From Caryophanales bacterium (GTDB taxonomy: Bacteria > Bacillota > Bacilli > Alicyclobacillales > SLC66): 13,775 nt of DNA. The DNA lies in contig DAIELO010000012.1 of the NCBI GenBank assembly GCA_027341705.1, forward strand, positions 1 to 13,775. The letters are read 5' to 3'. The position numbers and the translations under genes are program-made. Shown in pieces: positions 1 through 7,467 of this stretch. Within the stretch, counting starts at the first letter, position 1, and each line of letters starts with the position of its first letter. The notes below the pieces were generated by a model, which had not been told where the DNA came from, ran no database searches, and worked only from the letters and a program-made list of their open reading frames with translations.

Positions 1-157
1 TATCATCTTTTAAGGTAAAGTATACATGTCCACTCGCCGGTTGGCTATAATTAGAGATCTCTCCTTGAACAGTTACATCTTGAAAAGCGGCATGTCCTTG
101 CATGACAAACTTAATTTGTGCAGTCAGCGCAGATACCGTTAAAATTTCGGAGGACAT
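1..157 (-). CDS. xseA: Exodeoxyribonuclease VII large subunit, N-terminal part
   Basis: This is the first 52 codons of the large, catalytic subunit of exonuclease VII, which with XseB degrades single-stranded DNA to oligonucleotides in the cytoplasm. The gene runs off the left edge. The visible residues cover the start of the N-terminal OB-fold, with the family motif GEISNYSQPASGHVYFTLKD at about residues 32-51. The chosen ATG (155-157) lies 16 bases after the folD stop, with an AAAGG ribosome binding site about 10 bases upstream. A GTG three codons earlier is less likely because the ribosome site would sit right against it. The folD-xseA order is the same as in Bacillus. I expect xseB to follow outside the window. 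Identity is secure; nothing can be said about the rest of the protein. Confidence 0.93.
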   Translation of the reverse strand, partial: MSSEILTVSALTAQIKFVMQGHAAFQDVTVQGEISNYSQPASGHVYFTLKDD

Positions 158-173
158 GCCATTCACACCTTTG

Positions 174-1034
174 CTAAGGATTGACGGCCAGTGTCAGGCG
201 CGATTTAGCAGCTTGAATTGTATTGTGTAAAAGCATGGCTATTGTCATCGGCCCTACACCTTTTGGAACGGGGGTAATGGCGCTGGCTAGCGGTGCAACA
301 GCGTCAAAATCTACATCCCCATAAAGTTTGCCTTCTACTCGATTCATCCCCACATCAATCACGACAGCACCTGGTCGCACCATCTCGCTCGTGACAAATT
401 TCGGTCTGCCGATCGCTACCACCAAAATATCAGCCTGACGAACGATCTCATTGATAGTTTTTGTATGTGAATGACAAATAGTAACAGTGGCATTGGCTTG
501 CAACAAAAGTTGAGACATTGGTCTACCCACAATGTTTGATCGCCCAATGATCACAGCATGCTTACCTGCAACATCGATATTTTCATAAGCGAGCATCTTC
601 ATCACGCCAAGTGGTGTGCAAGGAATAAACCCCGGCAATCCCAATGTCAGCGCACCAACATTTTGTGCATGAAACCCATCCACATCTTTTTCTGGAGAAA
701 TTGTAGCAATCACCATTTGTTCGTTAATATGGTCAGGTAGTGGCAATTGCACAAGCATGCCATGAATTGCAGGATCTCCATTAAGCAGTTCAATGTGGGT
801 CAACAGTTCTTGTTCAGTGATGGTAGCAGGGAAACGGTCAATTCGAGAGCGTATCCCTGCTGCTGCTGCTGCTTTTTCCTTCCCCCGAACATACACAAGT
901 GAAGCAGGATTTTCCCCCACCAGCACGACGACTAGCATGGGTTCTATCCCTTTTGCAATCAAATATTGCACTTCTTGAGCAGTTTGCGCACGACTTTCTG
1001 ATGCCCATTTTATTCCATCTATCAGATGGGTCAT
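174..1034 (-). CDS. folD: Bifunctional methylene-THF dehydrogenase / methenyl-THF cyclohydrolase
   Basis: FolD interconverts 5,10-methylene-, 5,10-methenyl- and 10-formyl-tetrahydrofolate using NADP(H), feeding purine and formyl-Met synthesis. The 286-residue product has the usual length. It shows VGENPASLVYVRGKEKA near residues 39-55 (catalytic Tyr48 and Lys52), DGFHAQNVG, PCTPLGVMKML, and the NADP-binding stretch IIGRSNIVGRPMS. The frame is open for 28 more codons upstream, but that extension would overlap the reductase gene and is not FolD-like. The ATG at 1032-1034 has an AGGAG site 8 bases upstream and gives the usual N-terminus. It lies 16 bases after the reductase stop, so the two are probably co-transcribed. 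One oddity is that the signature normally reading PGGVGPMT reads PKGVGPMT here, a Gly-to-Lys change. Otherwise the protein looks functional. Confidence 0.96.
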   Translation of the reverse strand: MTHLIDGIKWASESRAQTAQEVQYLIAKGIEPMLVVVLVGENPASLVYVRGKEKAAAAAGIRSRIDRFPATITEQELLTHIELLNGDPAIHGMLVQLPLPDHINEQMVIATISPEKDVDGFHAQNVGALTLGLPGFIPCTPLGVMKMLAYENIDVAGKHAVIIGRSNIVGRPMSQLLLQANATVTICHSHTKTINEIVRQADILVVAIGRPKFVTSEMVRPGAVVIDVGMNRVEGKLYGDVDFDAVAPLASAITPVPKGVGPMTIAMLLHNTIQAAKSRLTLAVNP

Positions 1035-1050
1035 TATGCTCACTCCTGCT

Positions 1051-2046
1051 CTACGCTTTGCGGCTGCTACTGTGGCCAGGATGCAACTTTGAATTAGGAT
1101 CCAAATATATTTTTGCATTGTTTACTGCGGTGGGAGCCTCACCAAACCCAGTAGCGATTAATTTGATTTTCCCTGGATATACAGCGATATCACCAGCAGC
1201 AAAAATTCCTGGAATATTCGTTCCCATTTTGGAGTCTACAACGATGCCGTTCTCTTCGATTTCTAATCCCCAATCCATAATTGGGCCAAGTGAAGCAGTA
1301 AATCCGAGGCTACTGATGATTGCATCCACCTCTACTGTTTCAAGTTCTTTAGAGCGATTATCAATTAACGTGACACTTTTCACAAAATCGCCACCAAAAA
1401 CTTCCTTAACCTCACAAAAAGTCCTTACTTCTACTCCAGAGACAACGAGTGTTTTCACATTTTCCTCGTGAGCCCTAAACTGGTCACGACGATGAACTAA
1501 CATCACTCGTTCTGCCACACCGTCAAGCATAAGTGCAAAGTCAACGGCACTATCGCCTCCGCCAACAACAATCACTTTTTTACCTTTGAACCGTTTGAGA
1601 TCATCAATATAGTAATAGATCCCTTTACCCTCATATTGTTCAGCATTAGCGGCTGGCAGTGTCTTAGGTGTAAACGCACCAATCCCTGCCGTCAGAATGA
1701 TCGATCTAGATAAATGAACTTTCTTGTCTGTTATCAATTCAAACACATCATCATCACGCTTGTTTAAATGCAATACTTTTTCATTAAGACATACAAATGG
1801 GTGAAATTGGCTGGTTTGTTCAATCAACTTATCCACCAAATCCATGGCTCTCACTTTAGGAAATCCCGCTACATCATAAATAAACTTTTCCGGATATAAC
1901 TCTGCCAACTGACCACCCAATTGGGGCAAACTGTCAATTATTTTCGCGCTTGCATCGCGCATCCCTGCATAAAATGCAGTAAATAGTCCAGTGGGACCTC
2001 CACCGACCACGGTAATGTCATATACTTTTTCATCAACTGATAACAT
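1051..2046 (-). CDS. Ferredoxin--NADP+ reductase, thioredoxin-reductase-like (YumC type)
   Basis: This 331-residue flavoprotein moves electrons between NADPH and ferredoxin or flavodoxin. An N-terminal FAD site VVGGGPTGLFTAFYAG (about 13-28) and a central NADPH site VVGGGDSAVDFAL are visible, with a C-terminal FAD motif FAAGDIAVYPGK and FGEAPTAVNNAK. The CxxC redox pair of thioredoxin reductases is absent, and the PQLGGQ, YPEKFIYDVAGFP and C-terminal HSSS segments match the B. subtilis YumC family, where a Tyr and a C-terminal His stack on the flavin. The ATG has a perfect AGGAGG 7 bases upstream. A 106-base gap with a possible promoter precedes it, and folD follows after 16 bases. Its place between the nusB block and folD differs from B. 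subtilis, where yumC is elsewhere. The redox partner is unknown from this window. Confidence 0.93.
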   Translation of the reverse strand: MLSVDEKVYDITVVGGGPTGLFTAFYAGMRDASAKIIDSLPQLGGQLAELYPEKFIYDVAGFPKVRAMDLVDKLIEQTSQFHPFVCLNEKVLHLNKRDDDVFELITDKKVHLSRSIILTAGIGAFTPKTLPAANAEQYEGKGIYYYIDDLKRFKGKKVIVVGGGDSAVDFALMLDGVAERVMLVHRRDQFRAHEENVKTLVVSGVEVRTFCEVKEVFGGDFVKSVTLIDNRSKELETVEVDAIISSLGFTASLGPIMDWGLEIEENGIVVDSKMGTNIPGIFAAGDIAVYPGKIKLIATGFGEAPTAVNNAKIYLDPNSKLHPGHSSSRKA

Positions 2047-2105
2047 TTTTCTGCCTCCTAGCGTAAAACATCTTACTTAACAGCATTCGACAAATTGCCG
2101 TAAAT

Positions 2106-2111
2106 AGTATA
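2106..2111 (-). promoter_or_regulatory. Possible sigma-A -10 element upstream of the reductase gene
   Basis: The minus strand reads TATACT here, five of six bases of the -10 consensus. It lies about 60 bases upstream of the reductase ATG in a 106-base gap. No good -35 hexamer sits 16-18 bases further up (GGTACT at 17), so the call is weak. It would give the reductase-folD-xseA group its own start. Confidence 0.3.
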
Positions 2112-2152
2112 CTACATCATTGCAGCGAAGTACCGTTCAAATATATATAATT

Positions 2153-3124
2153 TCATGACTCTTCACAACTTCGTGCAATCAAGGCCACACCATACGCATT
2201 ATCTGATGCATAATAGGGATCACTAAAATAAAGTTTTTGTAATTGCGCCTCACCCTCGCCCAACCGTTTACAAAGTCGCTCTCGTATCAACTGATTCGAT
2301 GCCACCCCCCCAACCAATAAAATACGCTCAATACCAGTTTGATCCATCGCGTATCGAATTGATTTTTCAAGACTATTGGCTACGACACGCAACACAGATG
2401 CAGCTAGTTGTTTCCTTGACACTCCTTGCTCCAACAGTCGCGTAGCTGCCGATAATGGCCCTGAAAAACTAGGATTACCCATTTTTACTGTAGAAGGAAT
2501 TGGCGGAAAATCGTCCGAAGCTAATTGTGCGAGTTTTTCCAATTCCTTGCCTGCAGGAAATGCAAGCCCCATCGCCACGCCAATCCTGTCGATAAACTGC
2601 CCTACATGCAAGTCTAGGCTAGTAAATAACTCCCTGATCGCATACCCACCAGCATGTTTTTTTACCCATAGGAGATCCGTCGTACCACCCGACAAATGAT
2701 ATACTAGAAAAGGCTGCTGATCCACTACAGAAAAATTAATACTGGCTTGTGCGGCAGCAATATGCCCTTCCTGATGCGTAGTCTCCCACAAGCTGGCATT
2801 TGCTCCAGTGGCGAGGCCCTTTGCAGCCAGTAATCCTGGTAAAAACACAGGCATATACGAGCCTGGACGAGGACGAGGTTTGCTAGATACTCCTACTGCC
2901 TTGATGGTTTTACCGATTAACGCATCTTGAAGCACATCCAAACGATCTGGAAGATACGTTAAATGCTGAAATAATGCTTCAGATTGCTGCAATCCGTGCT
3001 TTCCAATAGGCACCTGAAGTAACCGCCGGTCCTCATAGAAAACTGCGCCGAATTGGTCAACGGCGCAGATAGAAGTGGTGTAGTTGCTGGTATCAACGCC
3101 GACATAGATGGATTGCATCATCAT
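2153..3124 (-). CDS. TsaD/Kae1-like paralogue (annotated O-sialoglycoprotein endopeptidase family)
   Basis: This ASKHA-fold protein of about 323 residues is related to TsaD, which transfers the threonylcarbamoyl group in tRNA t6A synthesis. The metal ligands of TsaD are kept: HQEGH (HxxxH) near residue 117 and a C-terminal SDN. The nucleotide-binding landmarks SGGTTDL, SFSG and GGVASNQLIRERL are also present. Other TsaD motifs have changed: the N-terminal ETSCDET is DTSNYTT, the GPGL loop is replaced by a KPRPRPGSYMP segment, and GEAFDK is GQFIDR. It is therefore probably not the canonical TsaD, which is normally encoded near tsaB and tsaE. The start is ambiguous: GTG ATG ATG ATG run in tandem over the nusB stop (TGATG overlap) with no clear ribosome site, suggesting coupling to nusB translation. 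The function is not established. Confidence 0.85.
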   Translation of the reverse strand: MMMQSIYVGVDTSNYTTSICAVDQFGAVFYEDRRLLQVPIGKHGLQQSEALFQHLTYLPDRLDVLQDALIGKTIKAVGVSSKPRPRPGSYMPVFLPGLLAAKGLATGANASLWETTHQEGHIAAAQASINFSVVDQQPFLVYHLSGGTTDLLWVKKHAGGYAIRELFTSLDLHVGQFIDRIGVAMGLAFPAGKELEKLAQLASDDFPPIPSTVKMGNPSFSGPLSAATRLLEQGVSRKQLAASVLRVVANSLEKSIRYAMDQTGIERILLVGGVASNQLIRERLCKRLGEGEAQLQKLYFSDPYYASDNAYGVALIARSCEES

Positions 3125-3570
3125 CACACACTTAACGGTGGATTGTTTTTTTTCAATTCTGGCAACATTTTTAGCACACTAGACAAAATGCCATTAATAA
3201 ATTTTCGCGACTCACCAGAAGAATAACTTTTCGCTAATTCCACCGCTTCATTAATGACCACAGCAGACGGAATATCATCTTCATAGAGCATTTCATACAG
3301 ACTCAACCGCAAAATATTACGATCTACGCCAGGCATGCGATCTAATTCCCAATCTGTGCTTAATTGATCAATAATCACATCCAATGGTTGGCGATACAAA
3401 AGCACATACCGAAGCAATTGATGAAAGTACTCTTCATCATATTCTGAAGCCTTTTTAGATTCATCGTGAATCAAATGTGTGTAAGCTGAGGCTTCTTCCA
3501 ACGAGACATCGTTAATATCCATTTGAAAAAGCGTCTCAAGCGCACGCTCACGCGCTGCGTGACGACTCAT
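3124..3570 (-). CDS. nusB: Transcription antitermination factor NusB
   Basis: NusB binds boxA RNA with NusE (S10) and supports antitermination in rRNA operons. The product has 148 residues, slightly longer than most, and shows the N-terminal RERALETLFQMD helix, the central DRNILRLSLYEM segment and the ending AVELAKSYSSGESRKFINGI typical of the all-helical fold. The ATG follows a GAGAGGAT site. It lies 23 bases after the DUF2273 gene and overlaps the start of the TsaD-like gene, so it is inside an operon. The order Asp23 family, nusB, folD is as in B. subtilis, with extra genes inserted. Identity is secure. Confidence 0.96.
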   Translation of the reverse strand: MSRHAARERALETLFQMDINDVSLEEASAYTHLIHDESKKASEYDEEYFHQLLRYVLLYRQPLDVIIDQLSTDWELDRMPGVDRNILRLSLYEMLYEDDIPSAVVINEAVELAKSYSSGESRKFINGILSSVLKMLPELKKNNPPLSV

Positions 3571-3593
3571 TTGGATATCATCCTCTCTGTTTA

Positions 3594-3824
3594 CTACTCA
3601 AAATGGTCGCTATTCCACCAACGGTCTAACAAATCTTGCCAATTAGAGCGATTATCAAAAAATCGACCCAGCAAGTAACCGATCACAACCAGTATCACCA
3701 GCAATAACGTAGGAAAAAAACCCACGACCTCGATAAAGATCCATAGGATCAATCCCATCAAAGCACCAAAATAACGCTTAGGTATCTGGCTGATATGCTG
3801 CAAAACGGCTAACCACTTTGCCAC
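3594..3824 (-). CDS. DUF2273 small membrane protein
   Basis: This 76-residue protein has two predicted membrane spans (about 19-36 and 38-54) separated by a short turn, a GYLLGRFFDNR segment after the second span, and a polar tail rich in Asp and Trp. The size and the LLGRFFD ending match the DUF2273 family, which is often encoded beside amaP and asp23 in Gram-positive bacteria. It starts with GTG at 3822-3824, with GGGAGAG 7 bases upstream, 22 bases after amaP. Its biochemical role is not known. From context it probably acts with AmaP at the membrane. Confidence 0.85.
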   Translation of the reverse strand: MAKWLAVLQHISQIPKRYFGALMGLILWIFIEVVGFFPTLLLVILVVIGYLLGRFFDNRSNWQDLLDRWWNSDHFE

Positions 3825-3846
3825 TGTCCATCTCTCCCAAGCGACA

Positions 3847-4365
3847 CTATTTTTGAACTAGGACAGGAGCCAACTCAAATACATTCACGTGCACCGCATT
3901 GATGGTAAGTGAAGTCATTTCTTGAACTGCAGTACTTACCGCCCGTTGAATTGCCTCACCCATGGCATTTAAATCCACAGGCTCTGCATGGACAGTAGTA
4001 ACAATAATCAATCCCTGATCACTTTCCTCAATCTTTATCTGAACCCGTTGCACACCCTTAATCTGTTGAGCTGCCCGTATCGCAATTTCCTTAACTGTCT
4101 GATGACCAATACGAATGTGACCACCTTCCAATTCACGGACAAAGGCATGGTGCTTCCGAGGTTGCAGACGAAAGGCAAGATAACGCACGGAAAGAATAAA
4201 CAATATGACAAGTCCTGCCCACAACCATGCTCCCTGATAAGTCACCAGATAAGCGTTCAAACGTACCACAGGCGCAAAATGTAACATCCATAGTACAAGC
4301 CACAAGCTGCCAATCGCAGCCAGTAATCCATGCACGCGCACCAACCAACGATCCAACGGATACAC
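3847..4365 (-). CDS. amaP: Alkaline shock response membrane anchor protein AmaP
   Basis: AmaP anchors Asp23 to the cytoplasmic membrane in staphylococci and is linked to envelope stress. This 172-residue protein has two N-terminal membrane spans (about residues 12-31 and 44-66), then a basic stretch RLQPRKHH, and a soluble C-terminal half with VKEIAIRAAQQIKGVQRVQI and INAVHVNVFEL. That half has an Asp23-like layout, so anchor and partner share a fold. The start is GTG at 4363-4365, with GGAGGAG 8 bases upstream. It follows asp23 by 43 bases and precedes the DUF2273 gene, which fits an Asp23-AmaP-DUF2273 module. The name rests on architecture and context and is fairly sure. Confidence 0.87.
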   Translation of the reverse strand: MYPLDRWLVRVHGLLAAIGSLWLVLWMLHFAPVVRLNAYLVTYQGAWLWAGLVILFILSVRYLAFRLQPRKHHAFVRELEGGHIRIGHQTVKEIAIRAAQQIKGVQRVQIKIEESDQGLIIVTTVHAEPVDLNAMGEAIQRAVSTAVQEMTSLTINAVHVNVFELAPVLVQK

Positions 4366-4408
4366 GGAAAAAACTCCTCCTCCGCTTCGCTAACTAAGCA
4401 TTAATGCG

Positions 4409-4819
4409 CTATTCTGTTTCCTCATCTTTCGTGCGCTCTTCAGGACGAAATGCAACCCCAAGAACATGAACATTAACTGCCGTGACATCAAGCCCTGTCA
4501 TGCCTTCAATCGCCTCTTTTACCGACCCTTGAATGGTGCGCGCCACATCAGGAATACGGTAACCGTATTCGCAAATGAAGGATAATTCCACATTGCATTT
4601 TCTTTCATCAGGAGCAACCTCCACTTTGACACCCTTGCTAAGGTTTTTACGCCCTAAGCGCTCAGCAATGCCACCGACGAGTCCCCCACTCATATCTGCC
4701 ACACCAGGCACTTCTGTTGCAGCCAATCCTGCAATGACAGCAATGACTTCGTTGGCAATCTGGGTCGTACCAACACTAGTTTCGTCCAAATCCGTGCGTA
4801 GTACTCCATCATTTGCCAT
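4409..4819 (-). CDS. Asp23/Gls24 family envelope stress protein
   Basis: This 136-residue soluble protein belongs to the Asp23 family (DUF322), abundant membrane-associated cytoplasmic proteins linked to cell-envelope homeostasis. Family landmarks are visible: IANEVIAVIAGLAATEVPGV near residues 21-40, a Gly-rich turn, VKVEVAPDERKCNVEL, and the closing VTAVNVHVLGVAF. The tail is acidic (DEETE). The ATG at 4817-4819 has GGGGGA about 7 bases upstream. It sits directly after accC, where B. subtilis has the homologue yqhY, and is followed by amaP. Overexpression of this family has been tied to acetyl-CoA carboxylase balance in B. subtilis, so the accBC linkage may matter; that link is inferred here. 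Confidence 0.93.
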   Translation of the reverse strand: MANDGVLRTDLDETSVGTTQIANEVIAVIAGLAATEVPGVADMSGGLVGGIAERLGRKNLSKGVKVEVAPDERKCNVELSFICEYGYRIPDVARTIQGSVKEAIEGMTGLDVTAVNVHVLGVAFRPEERTKDEETE

Positions 4820-4867
4820 GCATACGTCCCCCTAACATATTTCGTGCATTAACCTGTTGTTTGTTTG

Positions 4868-4896
4868 ATTATACCTTTTCAAGAACTGAAGTTAAA
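4868..4896 (-). promoter_or_regulatory. Probable sigma-A promoter for the asp23 operon
   Basis: The minus strand has a perfect TATAAT (4868-4873) and a weaker -35 TTTAAC (4891-4896) at 17-base spacing, overlapping the accC stop codon. Transcription would start near 4861, giving a leader of about 40 bases before asp23. No terminator separates accC from asp23, so read-through from accBC is also likely. Confidence 0.5.
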
Positions 4897-6232
4897 CTTG
4901 ATATTCCTCAAGGAACCTAGTCGTGACATTCCCTGACACAAATTCCGGATGCATTAACAACCGTTCATGAAATGCGATAGTTGTTTTAATACCATCCACC
5001 TTAAATTCACTTAACGCCCTGCGCATGCGCGCAATTGCTTCTTCGCGCGTCGGTGCCCACACAATCAGCTTGGCAATCATCGAATCATAAAAAGGGTTCA
5101 CAGTATAGCCAGTATACACCGCACTGTCCACACGTACCCCAAAGCCACCAGGAGTCAAATATTCTTTGATTTTGCCAGGACTAGGCATGAAGTTCTTGTC
5201 CGGATCTTCTGCGTTAATACGGCATTCTATCGCATGACCGCGTTGCACGATGTCGGCTTGACTGTACGAAAGCGGTTCACCACTAGCAATCAGAATCTGC
5301 TCACGCACTAAATCCACACTCGTTACAAACTCCGTCACCGGATGTTCCACCTGAATGCGAGTGTTCATTTCCATAAAATAAAATGATCCATCTTTATCGT
5401 ACAAAAATTCAATCGTTCCGGCACCTTCATAGTGAACAGCTTTTGCAGCAGCCACTGCAGCAGCTCCCATTTGCTCACGAATCTCGGGCGCAATAGCAGG
5501 TGAGGGAGACTCTTCAAGAAGTTTTTGTAATCGTCGTTGAATCGAGCAATCTCGTTCACCTAAGTGAATGGCATTGCCGTAACGGTCACAAAGCACTTGA
5601 ATTTCCACATGACGTGGATGCTCTATGTATTTTTCTAGATACACCCCTGCATTGCCAAACGCCGAACCTGCTTCGGATTTTGCAATTTCAATCGCCGCAA
5701 CCAGCTCTTCTTGATTTTTAACGATGCGTATGCCTTTCCCACCACCACCAGCAGTGGCCTTAATGATCACTGGGTAGCCGATCTTTTGCGCGACAGAAAT
5801 GGCTTCTTCCATATTCTCAACCAAACCGTCAGTGCCTGGTACTGTTGGCACATTAGCCGCCTTCATTGTGGCTTTTGCGGTAGACTTGTCCCCCATTTTT
5901 TCAATGGCTTGTGCACTCGGTCCAATGAATTTCACTCCTACCGCGTGACAAATCTCAGCAAAATCGCTATTCTCCGATAAGAAACCATACCCTGGGTGAA
6001 TCGCATCTACGCCTACAGAAGTGGCCACGGTCATGATATTAGCAATGTTCAAATAGCTTTGTTTACTGGACGTAGGTCCCACACAATATGCTTCGTCCGC
6101 TAGTTCAACATGCAATGCTTCTCTATCTGCTTCCGAATAAATAGCGACCGTTTGAATGCCTAGTTCTTTGCATGCACGAATGACGCGAACAGCAATTTCT
6201 CCTCTGTTTGCAACTAACACTTTTTTAAACAT
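4892..6232 (-). CDS. accC: Acetyl-CoA carboxylase, biotin carboxylase subunit
   Basis: AccC uses ATP and bicarbonate to carboxylate the biotin on AccB, the first half-reaction of malonyl-CoA synthesis for fatty acids. The 446-residue product is of normal length. The N-terminal domain has [17 protein letters not shown], the ATP-grasp glycine loop GGGGKGIR is at about 162-169, [11 protein letters not shown] follows, and the catalytic [15 protein letters not shown] is at about 287-301. An upstream in-frame ATG at 6244 overlaps the accB stop (TAATG), but the ATG at 6230-6232 gives the family's standard MFKKV start and has GGAGG close upstream, so I chose it. The upstream option would add MEGA. 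It is co-transcribed with accB. Confidence 0.97.
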   Translation of the reverse strand: MFKKVLVANRGEIAVRVIRACKELGIQTVAIYSEADREALHVELADEAYCVGPTSSKQSYLNIANIMTVATSVGVDAIHPGYGFLSENSDFAEICHAVGVKFIGPSAQAIEKMGDKSTAKATMKAANVPTVPGTDGLVENMEEAISVAQKIGYPVIIKATAGGGGKGIRIVKNQEELVAAIEIAKSEAGSAFGNAGVYLEKYIEHPRHVEIQVLCDRYGNAIHLGERDCSIQRRLQKLLEESPSPAIAPEIREQMGAAAVAAAKAVHYEGAGTIEFLYDKDGSFYFMEMNTRIQVEHPVTEFVTSVDLVREQILIASGEPLSYSQADIVQRGHAIECRINAEDPDKNFMPSPGKIKEYLTPGGFGVRVDSAVYTGYTVNPFYDSMIAKLIVWAPTREEAIARMRRALSEFKVDGIKTTIAFHERLLMHPEFVSGNVTTRFLEEYQV

Positions 6233-6243
6233 GGCACCCTCCA

Positions 6244-6744
6244 TTAAGCTGTTTTTACTTTAAATAGTGGTTGACCATATTCGACCAAGTGTCCATTTTC
6301 TGCAAGAACCTCAACGATTTCACCTTGCACATCAGCTTCGATCTCGTTCATCAATTTCATCGCCTCAACGATGCAGACCACCGATTTCGGCGTCACTTTC
6401 GTACCTATTTCCACATAAGGAGGCACTGTTGGTGAGGAGGCACGATAAAAAGTACCCACCATCGGGGATTTGATGTAACCGAATCCAGTTTCCTCTTTAA
6501 TCGGCAGCTGTTCCGTTGCCGCAGAAGACACTACTACCTCCGAATGATTCACTGGCGCGGCAACTTGTGTCGCTGCTGTCGCACTCACTTGTGGTGAAGT
6601 GTGTACAGTAGTCGTCGCTCCGGAGTAATTGGCATCTGCTTTTTTCATTGTCACTGTAATCTCATCTGTTTCAATTGAAAGTTCGTGAACGCTGGTCTCA
6701 TCCAGTAATCGAATTAGTTCACGAATGTCACTAACTTTTAACAA
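6244..6744 (-). CDS. accB: Acetyl-CoA carboxylase, biotin carboxyl carrier protein
   Basis: AccB carries the biotin that shuttles carboxyl groups between AccC and the AccAD carboxyltransferase. The 166 residues comprise a short N-terminal helix region ([13 protein letters not shown]), an Ala/Thr/Val-rich flexible linker (about 40-80), and a C-terminal biotinyl domain. The domain has [13 protein letters not shown] and the biotinylation motif [12 protein letters not shown], with Lys130 as acceptor. The start is TTG (6742-6744) preceded by AAGGAG at about 10 bases; no in-frame ATG is nearby and the following LKVSDIREL is the family N-terminus. An extended -10 promoter lies just upstream and accC overlaps or abuts the 3' end. 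Confidence 0.97.
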   Translation of the reverse strand: MLKVSDIRELIRLLDETSVHELSIETDEITVTMKKADANYSGATTTVHTSPQVSATAATQVAAPVNHSEVVVSSAATEQLPIKEETGFGYIKSPMVGTFYRASSPTVPPYVEIGTKVTPKSVVCIVEAMKLMNEIEADVQGEIVEVLAENGHLVEYGQPLFKVKTA

Positions 6745-6778
6745 AAATGACCACTCCTTCCCTGATTATCTTCCATTC

Positions 6779-6787
6779 AGTATAACA
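6779..6787 (-). promoter_or_regulatory. Extended -10 promoter for accBC
   Basis: The minus strand reads TGTTATACT, a TGn extension joined to a five-of-six -10 hexamer. It lies about 35 bases before the accB start codon, and transcription would begin near 6772. No clear -35 is present because the upstream bases are the T-tract and stem of the spoIIIAH terminator, which suits an extended -10 type. Confidence 0.5.
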
Positions 6788-6816
6788 TAAAAATAAAAAT
6801 GGCGCTAAAAGCGCCA
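6788..6816 (-). terminator. Intrinsic terminator after spoIIIAH
   Basis: On the minus strand a 7-base-pair stem TGGCGCT / AGCGCCA with a TTT loop (6800-6816) is followed by TTTTTATTTTT. It starts 44 bases past the spoIIIAH stop and ends the sporulation operon before accB. Confidence 0.88.
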
Positions 6817-6859
6817 AATTGGTAAAACAAAGTTGCTATTTAAATGGCTTGATTATTAT

Positions 6860-7441
6860 TTATACGTGAGGTGTCACAATCACCTGATTGGAAGGCATTC
6901 CGAGCGTTTGAGACACCAAATTGATCACTTTTACCGCTGATTCAGAGGAAATAGACTTTGCTTCTACGTAAATGTGAATTTGATTTTGTGGATTAAACAA
7001 CACTAGCGAATCTGGATACCCTTCTCCCACTAACAAATCATGAATTTTACTACTACTCTCCTGTTGTGATTGAATAGTGGTCAATTGCTGGTACGCATTA
7101 CTCGCTGAACCTTGGCTGATACGTGGATCACTCAACATGTTTTGCAAAGTTTGAATGACCTTTGACTGTTGTTGCATTTGATCTAAACTGGCCTGCACAA
7201 ACCAGTCACTTGGTGTCCCCCCGCTGACTGCTGCCGTCTTAGTGGTAGTCATGGTTTGCCCAGTAGTGGTACTAGCAGCAGGGACAGTACGACCTGTCAC
7301 GCCGGACAAATTCGGATTTGCCGTTACCCCTTGTGTATTATTCTTGCCTCCTGTTGGCGGGGTGCCAAGTGTGTAGTATCCAATTAACATCAAAGATAAA
7401 ACCATCATTGTCGACAACCATACAGTTTGTCTTTTGACCAT
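6860..7441 (-). CDS. spoIIIAH: Stage III sporulation protein AH
   Basis: SpoIIIAH is the mother-cell membrane protein whose extracytoplasmic domain binds forespore SpoIIQ across the intermembrane space, forming part of the channel needed for sigma-G activity and engulfment. The 193-residue product has one N-terminal span (about 8-25), a Gly/Thr/Ser-rich linker, a helix with DQMQQQSKVIQTLQNML, and a C-terminal ring-building domain related to YscJ/FliF (about 130-193). The ATG has a GGGAGAG site. It is the last gene of the operon, 26 bases after spoIIIAG, and is followed by a terminator. It is a little shorter than the B. subtilis protein, mostly in the linker. Confidence 0.92.
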   Translation of the reverse strand: MVKRQTVWLSTMMVLSLMLIGYYTLGTPPTGGKNNTQGVTANPNLSGVTGRTVPAASTTTGQTMTTTKTAAVSGGTPSDWFVQASLDQMQQQSKVIQTLQNMLSDPRISQGSASNAYQQLTTIQSQQESSSKIHDLLVGEGYPDSLVLFNPQNQIHIYVEAKSISSESAVKVINLVSQTLGMPSNQVIVTPHV

Positions 7442-7467
7442 GCTATTTCTCTCCCTTCAACCATTTA

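Noticed and set aside
899..1471. A 190-codon plus-strand open frame
   Set aside because: It lies antisense to the well-supported folD and reductase genes, has no family features, and follows the codon bias of the real genes in an opposing frame.
2376..2699. A 107-codon plus-strand open frame
   Set aside because: It is antisense to the TsaD-like gene, whose conserved motifs cover the same bases; no ribosome site or family motif.
4398..4407. Perfect palindrome GCATTAATGC after asp23
   Set aside because: Too short and AT-rich to be a terminator, no T-tract, and amaP has its own ribosome site just beyond; could be chance.
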